A program made the position numbers and the translations under genes. The notes under the pieces are model-generated. The model was given only the letters and a program-made list of their open reading frames with translations, was not told the origin of the DNA and made no database searches. From Rhodobiaceae bacterium (GTDB taxonomy: Bacteria > Pseudomonadota > Alphaproteobacteria > RS24), in assembly GCA_018660505.1 (NCBI GenBank), contig JABJKE010000010.1:1-64000 (forward strand): a DNA stretch of 64,000 bases, read 5' to 3'. Position 1 is the first letter of the stretch, and every line of letters begins with the position of its first letter. Shown one piece after another: positions 33,701-41,616 of the stretch.

Positions 33701-34116
33701 GCGCGCTGCAAGTCGAGGTGGGCAGCGGCGCGTTTACCTTCCTCAACCTAGATCAATTGGCCGCTGAATTGGCCTTGCCGAGTTATGATGGCAAAGCGGC
33801 CGACTTGGTTGCTCGTCTCAGCGGGGCCGGCGAGACCGCCTTTGAGCGCGGCGTGGGCGTGGCGCAAATTCGAAGCGGGCGGGTGGAAACCGCCAAGGCC
33901 GATTTTATTTTCGCGGCACCAAGAGGCGAAGCTAGCCTTATCGCCCAAGTCGATTTGCTGACTCGCGAAGTGCTGGGGCGCTTGCAAGTGCCAATCATCG
34001 GCCCTGATAGAGCCATCATTTGGGATATCACGGGCGATGTCGCCAAGCCGAAAGTGACGTTGGGGGCTGCCCGCCTAAGTGGTGTTTCTAGTCCGCCCGC
34101 GCCCAGTTCAGAATAG
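30751..34116 (+). CDS. AsmA family envelope protein
   Basis: A 1121-residue protein with one N-terminal signal/anchor segment (residues about 4-22) and a very long, mostly beta-predicted periplasmic body. The N-terminal part has the AsmA-like layout, SVRLRVLPRPQLILTNLTV, and the C-terminal 200 residues contain the AsmA_2-type region VARLSGAGETAFERGVGVAQIRSGRVET and REVLGRLQVPIIGP. AsmA-like proteins (AsmA, TamB, YhdP) are proposed to bridge the periplasm and move phospholipids to the outer membrane. AAGGA precedes the start. Which subfamily it belongs to is not resolved. Confidence 0.83.
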   Translation: MRFPAIPILILLLLFISAAVVVPNSLRLGAATQDLLSTLAQEAGLEVRFEQDIESSVRLRVLPRPQLILTNLTVANRGQTAARVSARLPRLIVDLDMGALVQRRFEAKSVWLLNADIRAHMSQAPEDFLGSLLSMSHPGLYFLDSRVDISGLNARDVAKSVQAPSLSLALPRRAAGAPLKLSMRHKLANNELARFTLFLTQHGPQSRSPRVEIWSELALAVNEKLSFEGFVSPRANWRLDGELSLSSFRTVADLFEQHLPIKISPEARAVSFSGLVRGDATGIRSQNLEISALNTLFQSRLALDWPPQKDETGSNRQNRPLLVGRLSTGSLNLDALRAAPLSASSPPIADHLWRSFAPDLGMGLRLEANQFELGGETGSDLVLAFDWRGEEVDIERLSLNLPFRSALLAVGKASLGAPTPRFKGSFSARSSDGLAAMIWAGDQFSADVSGFAETVDPSRLQRVSLVGDVEWGPENLQLTQFSGRLEDDRVSGKMTLGLGSALNVNANLTFSRLDMNDWGMADGQTNRALKLASVWQPLNRAMESWLQAPNAQRKIDLSLATDQLYSGAQSFGPLQMQTRISDQTLDLTSVRLGDFNGAEIIAQGRMNYSASQPHGDINVQFQSIGLSQLAAPGLRRFVPLSFPPETPISLTGNLRLSAPDAPDWPDVEFSGLGDIGDLTGHFNIITPSRSMDYGVSGSTVLLSLEGAANAVAQTLSLPSQYDETAEGRVQISLNTQSADVSALRADLLLSDDKAQVSGRLRPSADGPRLEGALSFTTTDVVPFFGLAPGARKLSASARGQVNASALNIGFSGFEGLLGEGKIKADGVLQRTGPMPQLTADVILEGSDLTWLLPEWRAKGWSQATLDWPLLGAANADMNLRLLNTNLGPVPIDSAVARLKLIEGVLEAPEIKLQLLGGELTANLQAEGGSLNPFFNLDASFAQIRPPSFGAAKSRNNIWDAPHNGTLGLRGRGTSVAAMMGSLSGALQVEVGSGAFTFLNLDQLAAELALPSYDGKAADLVARLSGAGETAFERGVGVAQIRSGRVETAKADFIFAAPRGEASLIAQVDLLTREVLGRLQVPIIGPDRAIIWDITGDVAKPKVTLGAARLSGVSSPPAPSSE

Positions 34117-34297
34117 CTACTCGCAAAGTGCTGGACAGGCTGGCCTCTCGCGATCCGGCATCGAGCTGGCGAATGAGATCTGGCAGCGAGCAGCCCTGCG
34201 CGGCGGCCATATCTTTTAACGCGTCCCAAAACACCGGCTCCAAAGACACGCTGGTGGCGTGTCCGGCTATCGAAATAGAGCGTTTCTCCGGCTTCAT
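34088..34297 (-). CDS. ribbon-helix-helix domain protein
   Basis: A 69-residue protein resembling the short ribbon-helix-helix family (RHH_4) common in Alphaproteobacteria: KRSISIAGHATSVSLEPVFWDALK forms the strand and first helix, followed by the second helix SLPDLIRQLDAG. Such proteins usually bind DNA as dimers, but no target is known. It follows fumC by 8 bases on the minus strand with AGAGG in front, so it is likely co-transcribed with fumC. Its 3' end overlaps the convergent AsmA-like gene by 29 bases. Confidence 0.8.
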   Translation of the reverse strand: MKPEKRSISIAGHATSVSLEPVFWDALKDMAAAQGCSLPDLIRQLDAGSREASLSSTLRVAILNWARAD

Positions 34298-34305
34298 GCA
34301 GACCT

Positions 34306-35709
34306 CTATTTTGGAGCAATCATATCCTCGGGGCGCACGACAGCGTCAAATTCCGCTTCGGTGACAAATCCCATGCCGACCGCTTCTTCGCGCAAGGTCG
34401 TGCCGTTTTTATGCGCGGTTTTGGCCACTTTGGTGGCATTGTCATAGCCAATGCTCGGCGCCAAAGCGGTTACCAACATCAAAGAGCGCGCCATGAGCGC
34501 GGCGATATTATCTTCATTGGCCTGAATGCCAACGACGCAATTATCGGTAAAGCTAACGGCGGCATCGGCCAGCAGGCGAATGGATTGCAGCACATTGGCG
34601 GCAATCACCGGCTTATAAACATTGAGCTCGAAATGGCCTTGCGAGCCAGCAAAAGTGACGGCGGTATTATTGCCCATCACTTGCGCGCAAACCATGGTCA
34701 GAGCCTCGCATTGGGTGGGGTTCACTTTGCCGGGCATGATGGAGGAGCCGGGCTCATTTTCGGGCAGGCTTAATTCGCCAAGTCCCGAGCGCGGGCCCGA
34801 GCCCAGCAAGCGAATGTCATTGGCGATTTTAAATAAAGAGACCGCCACTTCGTTCAAACTGCCATGCGCTTCCACCATGGCATCATGGGTGGCAAGGGCT
34901 TCGAATTTATTCGGCGCGGTCACGAAAGGTAATTTTGTATAGGCGGCCACATGTTCGGCAAACCCTTCGGCGAAACCGATTTTGGCGTTAATGCCGGTGC
35001 CAACGGCGGTGCCGCCTTGGGCTAATTCATAAAGCTTTGGCAACACGGCTTGCACGCGGCCAATGCCGTTTTCCACCATGGCGACATAGCCAGAAAACTC
35101 TTGCCCTAAAGTCAGCGGCGTCGCGTCTTGGGTGTGCGTGCGCCCAATTTTAATAATCTCTTTGAAAGCCTGTTTTTTATCGTTGAGCGCATTGGCCAAT
35201 TTGTTCAGGCTCGGCACCAGCAGATGAACAATTTCTTCCGCCGCCGCAATATGCATGGCGGTGGGAAAAGTATCATTCGACGATTGGCTGCGGTTGCAAT
35301 GGTCGTTTGGATGCACCGGGTCTTTCGAGCCCATGGTGCCGCCCATGGCTTCAATCGCGCGATTGGAAATCACTTCATTGGCGTTCATATTCGACTGCGT
35401 GCCAGAGCCGGTTTGCCAAATCACCAGCGGGAAATGGTCGTTTAATTTGCCTTCGGCCACTTCTGCGGCGGCGTTGACAATGGCTTCGCCAATGTCGCTT
35501 GGTAGATTATCGAGCGCCATATTGGCTTGCGCGGCAGACATTTTAACAATGCCGAGCGCCCGAACGAGCGGCAGTGGCATTTTTTCGGTGCCGATTTTAA
35601 AATTGCCCAAAGAACGCTGCGTCTGCGCGCCCCAATACTTATCCGCTGGCACTTCCAGCGGGCCAAAGCTATCGGTTTCTTTGCGTATATGGGTGCGTGT
35701 ATCGGTCAT
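34306..35709 (-). CDS. fumC: class II fumarate hydratase
   Basis: FumC interconverts fumarate and L-malate in the TCA cycle; the class II enzyme needs no iron-sulfur cluster. The 467-residue protein carries the superfamily signature [11 protein letters not shown] at 321-331, [16 protein letters not shown] and [14 protein letters not shown] in the substrate site, and [14 protein letters not shown]. Length equals that of the E. coli enzyme (467). GGGAGA lies upstream of the ATG. It is downstream of sspB on the same strand with a 65-base gap. Confidence 0.96.
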   Translation of the reverse strand: MTDTRTHIRKETDSFGPLEVPADKYWGAQTQRSLGNFKIGTEKMPLPLVRALGIVKMSAAQANMALDNLPSDIGEAIVNAAAEVAEGKLNDHFPLVIWQTGSGTQSNMNANEVISNRAIEAMGGTMGSKDPVHPNDHCNRSQSSNDTFPTAMHIAAAEEIVHLLVPSLNKLANALNDKKQAFKEIIKIGRTHTQDATPLTLGQEFSGYVAMVENGIGRVQAVLPKLYELAQGGTAVGTGINAKIGFAEGFAEHVAAYTKLPFVTAPNKFEALATHDAMVEAHGSLNEVAVSLFKIANDIRLLGSGPRSGLGELSLPENEPGSSIMPGKVNPTQCEALTMVCAQVMGNNTAVTFAGSQGHFELNVYKPVIAANVLQSIRLLADAAVSFTDNCVVGIQANEDNIAALMARSLMLVTALAPSIGYDNATKVAKTAHKNGTTLREEAVGMGFVTEAEFDAVVRPEDMIAPK

Positions 35710-35774
35710 GACCGTGTCTCCCTAATCGTCGGTTTTGCTCAAGCGGTCTAGCATAGCTATGCCGCTTTTGTCTC

Positions 35775-36320
35775 TTACTTATCGCGAAAACTATCGAGGC
35801 TTACCACGTCGCCAGTGGCGCCATCTGGCTTTGGCGCCGCTTTTTGTTGATTGTCGGCAAGGCCCATATCTGTGGCTATATCAGGCGTTATGTCTGGCGC
35901 GTCGCTGGCCGCTTGGGCAAGCGGTGGCTCCACATCAAACATCAACCCGAAAGCGACGGAAGGGTCGTAGAATTTCGACAGCGTTTGAAACGGCACCACA
36001 AGGCGTTCTGGCTGATTGTCGAAGCTCAAGGTGACGGAAAAACCATCGTCATCGACTTGCAGGTCTTCAAACTGGTTTTGCAAAACAATGGTGATTTCTT
36101 CCGGATGGGCTTCGCGTAATTTATCCGAAATAACCACGCCATCGCTTTGAGTAAAATAGGTCAGATAAAAATGATGCTCGCCATGCAGCCCGTCTTTGGC
36201 CACTTCGCGCAGCACATTTTTCACCATATCCAGCAGAGCGGATTGCGCTCTTTCGGCATATTGATAAAAGTCTTGGGGGCTGCCAGAAGGCGGCAAACTT
36301 GTCGTATTATCGTCTGACAT
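35775..36320 (-). CDS. sspB: SspB-like ClpXP adaptor, alpha type
   Basis: A 181-residue protein of the stringent starvation protein B family. SspB binds the ssrA degradation tag and hands tagged proteins to ClpXP. The conserved core covers residues 15-130, including LREVAKDGLHGEHHFYLTYF, SDKLREAHPEEITIVLQNQFEDL and VPFQTLSKFYDPSVAFGLMF; an acidic, disordered region follows and the C-terminus VVSLDSFRDK probably is the short ClpX-binding tail. GGAAACCCC precedes the ATG. It lies directly downstream of the tmRNA gene (36358-36666, same strand), the RNA that encodes the tag it should recognise. Confidence 0.9.
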   Translation of the reverse strand: MSDDNTTSLPPSGSPQDFYQYAERAQSALLDMVKNVLREVAKDGLHGEHHFYLTYFTQSDGVVISDKLREAHPEEITIVLQNQFEDLQVDDDGFSVTLSFDNQPERLVVPFQTLSKFYDPSVAFGLMFDVEPPLAQAASDAPDITPDIATDMGLADNQQKAAPKPDGATGDVVSLDSFRDK

Positions 36321-36349
36321 AGAGGGGTTTCCAGTAAAGGGTTTGTCTC

Positions 36350-36385
36350 AAAAAAGTGGAAGGCTTCTGTTGCCAGGTGCCTTCC
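36350..36385 (-). terminator. intrinsic terminator of ssrA
   Basis: On the minus strand GGAAGGC (36385-36379) and GCCTTCC (36364-36358) form a 7-bp stem around a 14-base loop, followed by a run of T (36355-36350). The stem may also be part of the 3' end of the tmRNA coding piece. It separates ssrA from sspB, which starts 30 bases further on. Confidence 0.75.
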
Positions 36386-36666
36386 GAACCCCGCCAAAAC
36401 CTGCGAAGGAATTGGACTTAATGTGAAGGTCGTGACTGCTTACGCAGCGACGGCTACTTCCGCATAGTTGTCATTTGCAACTACTAAAATGGCCCGATAA
36501 CGATGGTACCATGCCGAGCGACGGATACATCCTTTACGCCCTCGTCGATCCTAGTTCGCCCCCCAAAAGCTAAAAGAATTGGTGGAGGCGCCGGGTACTG
36601 CCCCCGGGTCCGATAGGTTTATTACGAAGCCCGTTTATCGCCATAGTCGGCAAGCCGACACCGCCT
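36358..36666 (-). ncRNA. ssrA: two-piece (circularly permuted) tmRNA
   Basis: tmRNA rescues stalled ribosomes and tags the nascent chain. The gene is permuted as in Alphaproteobacteria: the acceptor piece is upstream (about 36666-36580) and ends in CCACCA, then a spacer at 36564-36579 of 16 bases, then the coding piece starting at 36563. The first 7 bases of the coding piece (36563-36557, GGGGGCG) pair with 36590-36584 (CGCCTCC), giving a G-U pair at the third position, the alanine identity element. The tag frame runs from 36478 to a TAA at 36442-36440 and encodes ANDNYAEVAVAA, preceded by the charged alanine. Outer ends are approximate. A -10-like GATATA lies just before the 5' end. Confidence 0.93.
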
Positions 36667-36748
36667 TTATATCATTTCTCACAGCTAATTAACAGAGGCC
36701 GCGCGAAAGGCATTGCACCCGCCCACAAGAATCGTTGAATATATCCCC

Positions 36749-37543
36749 ATGAAACAATATTTAGAGCTTCTAGAGCGCGTGCTGCATACAGGCGTAAAGC
36801 GCGAAGACCGCACCGGAACCGGCACTCTATCTGTGTTCGGCCATCAAATGCGCTTCGACTTGGGTCGCGGCTTTCCGGTTTTGACGACTAAAAAACTACA
36901 TTTGAAATCGATTATCCACGAATTGCTATGGTTTCTCTCGGGCGACACAAACATCGCCTATTTAAAAGAAAATGGCGTCTCGATTTGGGATGATTGGGCC
37001 GATGAAAACGGCGAGCTAGGCCCGGTTTACGGCAAACAATGGCGCAGTTGGCAAACCCCGGGCGGGGCGCATATCGACCAGATTACCCAGCTGGTCCAAC
37101 AGTTGAAAAACAATCCAGACTCGCGCCGGCATATTGTCACCGCTTGGAACCCCGCCGAGGTGGAAGACATGGCTTTGCCGCCGTGTCATTGCCTGTTTCA
37201 GTTTTATATTGCGCGCGGCAAACTGTCTTGCCAGCTGTATCAGCGCTCGGCGGATATTTTTCTGGGCGTGCCGTTTAACATCGCCTCCTATGCTTTGCTG
37301 ACGCAAATGTTGGCGCAAGTGTGCGATTTAGAACCCGGCGATTTCGTCCATACTTTGGGCGATGCGCATCTGTATCTCAACCATATCGACCAAGCCAAAG
37401 AACAGCTGATGCGCAAACCGGGCCAACTGCCGGGCTTGCAGATGAACGCCGAGAAAAAAGATATTTTCGATTTCACTTTTGATGATTTTGAGCTGACCGA
37501 TTATGTGGCCCAGCCGCATATTGCGGCACCGATTGCGGTCTAA
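36749..37543 (+). CDS. thyA: thymidylate synthase
   Basis: ThyA converts dUMP to dTMP with methylene-tetrahydrofolate, producing dihydrofolate. The product from the ATG at 36749 is 264 residues, exactly the E. coli length, and the catalytic cysteine in [10 protein letters not shown] is residue 146, also the same position. Other signatures: [38 protein letters not shown] and the C-terminal AAPIAV. An in-frame TTG at 36713 would add 12 unconserved residues. folA, encoding the enzyme that recycles its product, follows after one base. Confidence 0.96.
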   Translation: MKQYLELLERVLHTGVKREDRTGTGTLSVFGHQMRFDLGRGFPVLTTKKLHLKSIIHELLWFLSGDTNIAYLKENGVSIWDDWADENGELGPVYGKQWRSWQTPGGAHIDQITQLVQQLKNNPDSRRHIVTAWNPAEVEDMALPPCHCLFQFYIARGKLSCQLYQRSADIFLGVPFNIASYALLTQMLAQVCDLEPGDFVHTLGDAHLYLNHIDQAKEQLMRKPGQLPGLQMNAEKKDIFDFTFDDFELTDYVAQPHIAAPIAV

Positions 37544-37544
37544 A

Positions 37545-38033
37545 ATGGCGAAACTAGAAATGGTTGTGGCCGTGGCCGAAAATGGCATCATCGGCAAGGA
37601 TGGCGATATGCCATGGCGGCTGCCATCTGATTTGCAGCATTTCAAACAAGTGACCATGGGCTGCCCGATTGTGATGGGACGGCGCACGTGGCAATCCATT
37701 GGCCGCGCTTTGCCGGGGCGTCTCAATATTGTGATTAGCCGCAGCGCGCTCCAGCTGCCCGACGGCGTGGTCGGGGTCGCCTCGGCGCAAGCGGGCGTGC
37801 AAGCGGGGGGCGATGCGGAAAAAATAATGATTATCGGCGGCGGACAAATATATAAAATATTCGAGCCAATGGCGACCACCGTGCATTTAACAAAAGTCCA
37901 CGCAAAGCCCGATGGCGACACAAGTTTCGCGCTCACCAACCCAGAAGATTGGCAAGAGACAACCCGCGAGAGATTTTCCGCTAGCGAAAAAGACAGCGCC
38001 GACTATAGTTTTATTACGCTGCAACGCCGCTAA
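37545..38033 (+). CDS. folA: dihydrofolate reductase
   Basis: FolA reduces dihydrofolate, the by-product of ThyA, to tetrahydrofolate with NADPH. The 162-residue protein has the typical N-terminus VVAVAENGIIGKDGDMPWRLPSDLQHFK, with the conserved Trp and acidic residue, then IVMGRRTWQSIGRALPGR for cofactor binding and IIGGGQIY. The ATG at 37545 is one base after the thyA stop, so the two are almost certainly co-translated; upstream in-frame methionines lie in thyA. Confidence 0.95.
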   Translation: MAKLEMVVAVAENGIIGKDGDMPWRLPSDLQHFKQVTMGCPIVMGRRTWQSIGRALPGRLNIVISRSALQLPDGVVGVASAQAGVQAGGDAEKIMIIGGGQIYKIFEPMATTVHLTKVHAKPDGDTSFALTNPEDWQETTRERFSASEKDSADYSFITLQRR

Positions 38034-38070
38034 ATCATCCCCAACACTAGGGGGCTATAAGGAGAGCGCT

Positions 38071-38979
38071 ATGCAAGAAATCGCATCCGGACTTCGGTTT
38101 CCAGAAGGCCCCATTGCTATGCCAGATGGCTCGGTTCTTTTGGTAGAGATTGCGCGCGGCACGCTGAGCCGGGTGACGCCGAAAGGCACAATTGAAGTTG
38201 TCGCAGATTTAGGCGGCGGGCCAAATGGCGCAGCCATTGGCCCCGACGGCGCGGTGTATATTTGTAACAATGGTGGCTTTGATTGGGCCGAGCATAATGG
38301 CGCCTTGCACCCGGGCGATATCGCGGCCGATTATTCGGGCGGGCGCATCGAGCGGGTCGATTTGGCGACGGGCAAATCAGACGTTTTATATACCGCCTGC
38401 AATGGCGAAGCTTTGCGCGGGCCCAATGATATTGTGTTCGATAAAACCGGCGGCTTTTGGTTCACCGATTTAGGCAAAGGCTTCGATAGATTAAAAGACC
38501 GCGGCGCGGTGTATTACGCCAAGCCCGACGGCAGCTTTATCGAGCAAGTGATATTTCCCATCGAGACCCCCAATGGCATCGGCCTCAGCCCGAACGAAGA
38601 CCGCGTCTATGTGGCCGAAACCCAAGGCGCGCGCCTATGGGGATTTGAGCTCGAAGCGCCGGGCAAAATTAAAGGTCGCGCCCAGACCAGCCAAAAGACC
38701 TTCATCGCCTCGCCATCGGGGTTAAATTTTTTCGACAGTCTCGCGGTCGAAGCCGATGGCACCGTGTGCGTCGCGACGATTGTGGGCGGCGGCATTTCGC
38801 GCATTCACCCCGAAACGGGTGCCATTCGCCATGTCGCGACGGATGATTTTATGACCACTAATATTTGCTTTGGCGGCGCAGAGCTAAAAACCGCTTACAT
38901 CACGGCCTCGAGTACGGGACGCCTGCTCAAAACAGATTGGGACGCGGCCGGGCTGGCGCTTAATTTTTTAAATCTCTAG
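38071..38979 (+). CDS. SMP-30/gluconolactonase-like protein
   Basis: A 302-residue six-bladed beta-propeller of the SMP-30/gluconolactonase/LRE family, calcium- or zinc-dependent enzymes that open sugar lactones or related esters. Family segments: GLRFPEGPIAMPDGSVLLVEI with the metal-binding glutamate, GGGPNGAAIGPDGAVYICNNGG, GPNDIVFDKTGGFWFTDLGKG and ETPNGIGLSPNEDRVYVAET. The actual substrate cannot be told. The ATG at 38071 follows AAGGAGA, 37 bases after folA, so it may be the third gene of that transcript. It overlaps the convergent DUF1737 gene by 20 bases. Confidence 0.87.
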   Translation: MQEIASGLRFPEGPIAMPDGSVLLVEIARGTLSRVTPKGTIEVVADLGGGPNGAAIGPDGAVYICNNGGFDWAEHNGALHPGDIAADYSGGRIERVDLATGKSDVLYTACNGEALRGPNDIVFDKTGGFWFTDLGKGFDRLKDRGAVYYAKPDGSFIEQVIFPIETPNGIGLSPNEDRVYVAETQGARLWGFELEAPGKIKGRAQTSQKTFIASPSGLNFFDSLAVEADGTVCVATIVGGGISRIHPETGAIRHVATDDFMTTNICFGGAELKTAYITASSTGRLLKTDWDAAGLALNFLNL

Positions 38980-39160
38980 GTAAAAACGCCGGCAAGATGA
39001 CGGCCTGTCCGCAATGGCGCTTGCCTTGGGCGTCGACCTCAAGGCTGGTGGGGCCATAAAGCACCCAGCCGTCGCGCAGGGCCTGCGAGACGCGGTGACA
39101 AAATTCAGCATCATCCGGGCCGGTTAAATATCGGTAGGCTTTTTTATCGCTATCGCTCAT
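38960..39160 (-). CDS. DUF1737 family protein
   Basis: A 66-residue protein with the DUF1737 pattern: YRYLTGPDDAEFCHRVSQALRDGWVLYGPTSL. Function unknown; members are small soluble proteins found widely in proteobacteria. I used the ATG at 39160, which gives MSDSDKKAYRYLTG; the frame stays open to 39181. It lies 44 bases downstream of mrp on the same strand and overlaps the end of the convergent SMP-30 gene. Confidence 0.82.
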   Translation of the reverse strand: MSDSDKKAYRYLTGPDDAEFCHRVSQALRDGWVLYGPTSLEVDAQGKRHCGQAVILPAFLPRDLKN

Positions 39161-39178
39161 TTCGATTTCCGTCCTTAT

Positions 39179-39216
39179 CAAGAGGCTAGATTTGGGGCAA
39201 GAGGCTAGATTTGGGG
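39179..39216. repeat. 19-bp perfect tandem duplication at the mrp stop codon
   Basis: Two identical 19-base units stand head to tail at 39179-39197 and 39198-39216. The mrp-proximal copy contains the last codons and stop of mrp (39205-39207); the second copy lies in the spacer before DUF1737. It looks like a recent slippage duplication with no coding effect. Confidence 0.9.
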
Positions 39217-40278
39217 CAAAAGGGCCTCGGCCATAAGGGTGAAGGCTTGGGCGGTATAGCCCTCTTGGTCTTGGGCGCTCACCGGCATGCCATTTTCACT
39301 GGCGGCTTGCACAGCGACATCCAAGGGCAGGGCGGCGAGGTGTTGGAGCCCCAGATTATGGGCTAATTCGGGGCCGCCTTCGCCGAAGGGGAATAATTTG
39401 CCGCCATCGGGCGCGTTCATAAAGGCCATGTTTTCGACCAGACCCAATACGCGAATTTCGGTTTTCTCAAACATCGCAATGGCGCGTTTCACATCGGCCG
39501 TGGCCAGACTAGACGGCGTGGTGACAATCAGCGCGCCGGTTACCGGAATACGCTGCGCCATGGTCAGTTGAATGTCGCCTGTGCCGGGCGGCATATCCAA
39601 AATAAGCACATCCAGCTCTGGCCAAGCGACGTCGTCGAGCATTTGAATGAGCGCGCTTTGCACCATAGGCCCGCGCCAAATCATCGCCTGTTCGGGCGAC
39701 ACCATATAGCCGATGGACATGGTAAAAATGCCATGGCGTTCGACGGGAATAAGTTTCTTCTCGTCATTGACCTCTGGCTTATCGGTAATGTTTAAAAGCT
39801 GCGGCGCCGAGGGGCCATAAATATCGGCATCCAACAGGCCGACGCGTTTGCCTTGTTTGGCCATGGCGATGGCGAGATTGACGGCGACGGTTGATTTACC
39901 GACCCCGCCCTTGCCAGAAGCCACGGCGATAACGGCGCCGATTTTTTCAAATATTTTTGGCACTTCGGTGCTGGCGCTATTATGCGGGCCGTTATTTTGC
40001 GGCTGTTTTTCTGCGCTCGCGCTGGGTGCCTTATGCGCCGTGAGCACGCAAGTGACCGATAAAACCCCCGGTATCGCCCGCACGACGTCTTCGGCTTGTT
40101 GCTTCACCTCGTTGACCCGTTCGCCGTTCAGCCCATCGACTTCAATCGAAAAGCCAATATTGCCGCCTTTCACCACAATCCCTTGCACGCGATCGCTGGC
40201 GATGAGCGATTGCGTCTCGCCATCTGGCACGATGCTATCGAGGGTTTCGCGAATTTTCGCTTCGGTGATTTGGCTCAT
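39205..40278 (-). CDS. mrp: Mrp/ApbC family iron-sulfur carrier ATPase
   Basis: Mrp/ApbC proteins are P-loop ATPases that carry and transfer iron-sulfur clusters in the cytoplasm. The 357-residue protein has an N-terminal MIP18/DUF59-like domain (residues 1-85), a low-complexity linker, and an ATPase domain with the deviant Walker A GKGGVGKST at 122-130, LDADIYGPS and LDMPPGTGD. At the site where E. coli Mrp has a CxxC pair, this protein reads ENMAFMNAPDGGKLF (282-296) with no cysteine; the same loss occurs in some alphaproteobacterial relatives as far as I recall. It is divergent from hflK. Confidence 0.93.
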   Translation of the reverse strand: MSQITEAKIRETLDSIVPDGETQSLIASDRVQGIVVKGGNIGFSIEVDGLNGERVNEVKQQAEDVVRAIPGVLSVTCVLTAHKAPSASAEKQPQNNGPHNSASTEVPKIFEKIGAVIAVASGKGGVGKSTVAVNLAIAMAKQGKRVGLLDADIYGPSAPQLLNITDKPEVNDEKKLIPVERHGIFTMSIGYMVSPEQAMIWRGPMVQSALIQMLDDVAWPELDVLILDMPPGTGDIQLTMAQRIPVTGALIVTTPSSLATADVKRAIAMFEKTEIRVLGLVENMAFMNAPDGGKLFPFGEGGPELAHNLGLQHLAALPLDVAVQAASENGMPVSAQDQEGYTAQAFTLMAEALLPQI

Positions 40279-40470
40279 GTCGAATTGTTTCCTCGAGGTG
40301 CTTGAAAAGCGGGGGCGTCGTCCCCATTTAACCTACTATATGATGGCTCTGGGCCAAACTTTCAATGGGTTTGGTATCTCGCGCTATCGCCAACAAATTT
40401 ATTGCGCGGTTACATTGTGGTCGGTAATGGCCTAGCCTATAAAGAGCTAGACCTATTAGGAGGAAGTTTC

Positions 40471-41616
40471 ATGCCCTGGGATAATAAATCAGACAATCCA
40501 AACCCTTGGGGGAGCGGCGGTGGTTCTAATGGGGGCGGCTCCAATGGCCGCGGTCCGGGTTCCAATGGTCGCGGGCCCAATCGGGGCCCCAATCGTGGAA
40601 ACGACCCTGATTTAGATCAAATCATTCGAGATTTAAAAGCGCGTTTCGGCGGCCTCGTGCCCGGCGCGGGCGGCGCTTCGGGCATTCTGGTCATTCTGGC
40701 TGTCCTGATTGGCATTTGGGCGGTTAGCGGGTTTTACCGTGTGGGCGCCGATGAGCAGGGCGTTGTTTTGCGCTTTGGCAAGTTTCACACGCAAACCGCG
40801 CCGGGTCTGAATTACCATCTGCCCTATCCGATTGAGAACGCGGTAACGCCCAAGGTAACGACGGTAAACCGGGTCGATATTGGTATGCGGGCTGGCGACG
40901 ACCGCCGTTCGGCAGGCGTCACGCGTGATGTGCCAGAAGAAAGCCTAATGCTGACGGGCGATGAAAACATCGTCGACGTCGATTTCTCGGTTTTCTGGGT
41001 CATCGATGATGCGCCCAACTTCCTGTTTAACATTCAAAACCCAACCGGCACGGTGAAAGCCGTGGCCGAAAGCACCATGCGCGAGATTGTGGGGCAAAAC
41101 GACATTCAACCGATTTTGACCGAGCAACGCCAAACCAATGAAGAGCAGGTCAAAGCGCTGATGCAAACCACGCTGGATAGTTATAATTCGGGCATTGGCA
41201 TCACCCAGGTGAAAATGCAAAAAGTCGACCCCCCGGCTGCGGTTATCGATGCGTTCCGCGATGTGCAAGCCGCGCGTGCCGACCAAGAACGGGCCCGCAA
41301 TGAAGCCAATTCTTATGCCAATCGGGTGGTTCCAGAAGCGCAAGGGGAGGCCGTTCGCATTCGTCGCGACTCGGAAGCTTATCGCGCCCAAACCGTGGCC
41401 GAAGCCGATGGGGAGGCCACTCGTTTCGCCTCGATTTACGCTGAATATCGTGGCGCCCAAGGCGTTACCCGTCAGCGGATTTTCTTAGAGACGCTGGAAA
41501 AAGTTCTGGCGGGCACCAATAAAGTGATTATCGAAAACAACGGCAATAGTAACGGCGTCGTGCCTTATCTGCCCTTAGACCAATTGAACAAACGCTCAAG
41601 CCAGGAGGCAAAATAA
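40471..41616 (+). CDS. hflK: FtsH protease modulator HflK
   Basis: HflK is one half of the HflKC complex, a cage of SPFH/band 7 proteins around the membrane protease FtsH. The 381-residue product starts with a glycine- and asparagine-rich cytoplasmic stretch (residues 12-45), one membrane span at about 69-86, and then the band 7 domain (GADEQGVVLRFGKFHTQTAPGLNYHLPYPIE) and a helical region. The ATG at 40471 is preceded by TAGGAGGAA; the longer frame from 40402 is not supported. hflC overlaps by one base (TAATG). Confidence 0.95.
   Translation: MPWDNKSDNPNPWGSGGGSNGGGSNGRGPGSNGRGPNRGPNRGNDPDLDQIIRDLKARFGGLVPGAGGASGILVILAVLIGIWAVSGFYRVGADEQGVVLRFGKFHTQTAPGLNYHLPYPIENAVTPKVTTVNRVDIGMRAGDDRRSAGVTRDVPEESLMLTGDENIVDVDFSVFWVIDDAPNFLFNIQNPTGTVKAVAESTMREIVGQNDIQPILTEQRQTNEEQVKALMQTTLDSYNSGIGITQVKMQKVDPPAAVIDAFRDVQAARADQERARNEANSYANRVVPEAQGEAVRIRRDSEAYRAQTVAEADGEATRFASIYAEYRGAQGVTRQRIFLETLEKVLAGTNKVIIENNGNSNGVVPYLPLDQLNKRSSQEAK

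Noticed and set aside
35735-35770. Dyad between sspB and fumC (AAGCGG ... CCGCTT with inner GCATAGCTATGC) as terminator of sspB
   Set aside because: On the minus strand, where sspB and fumC are read, no T-tract follows; T bases occur only on the other strand.
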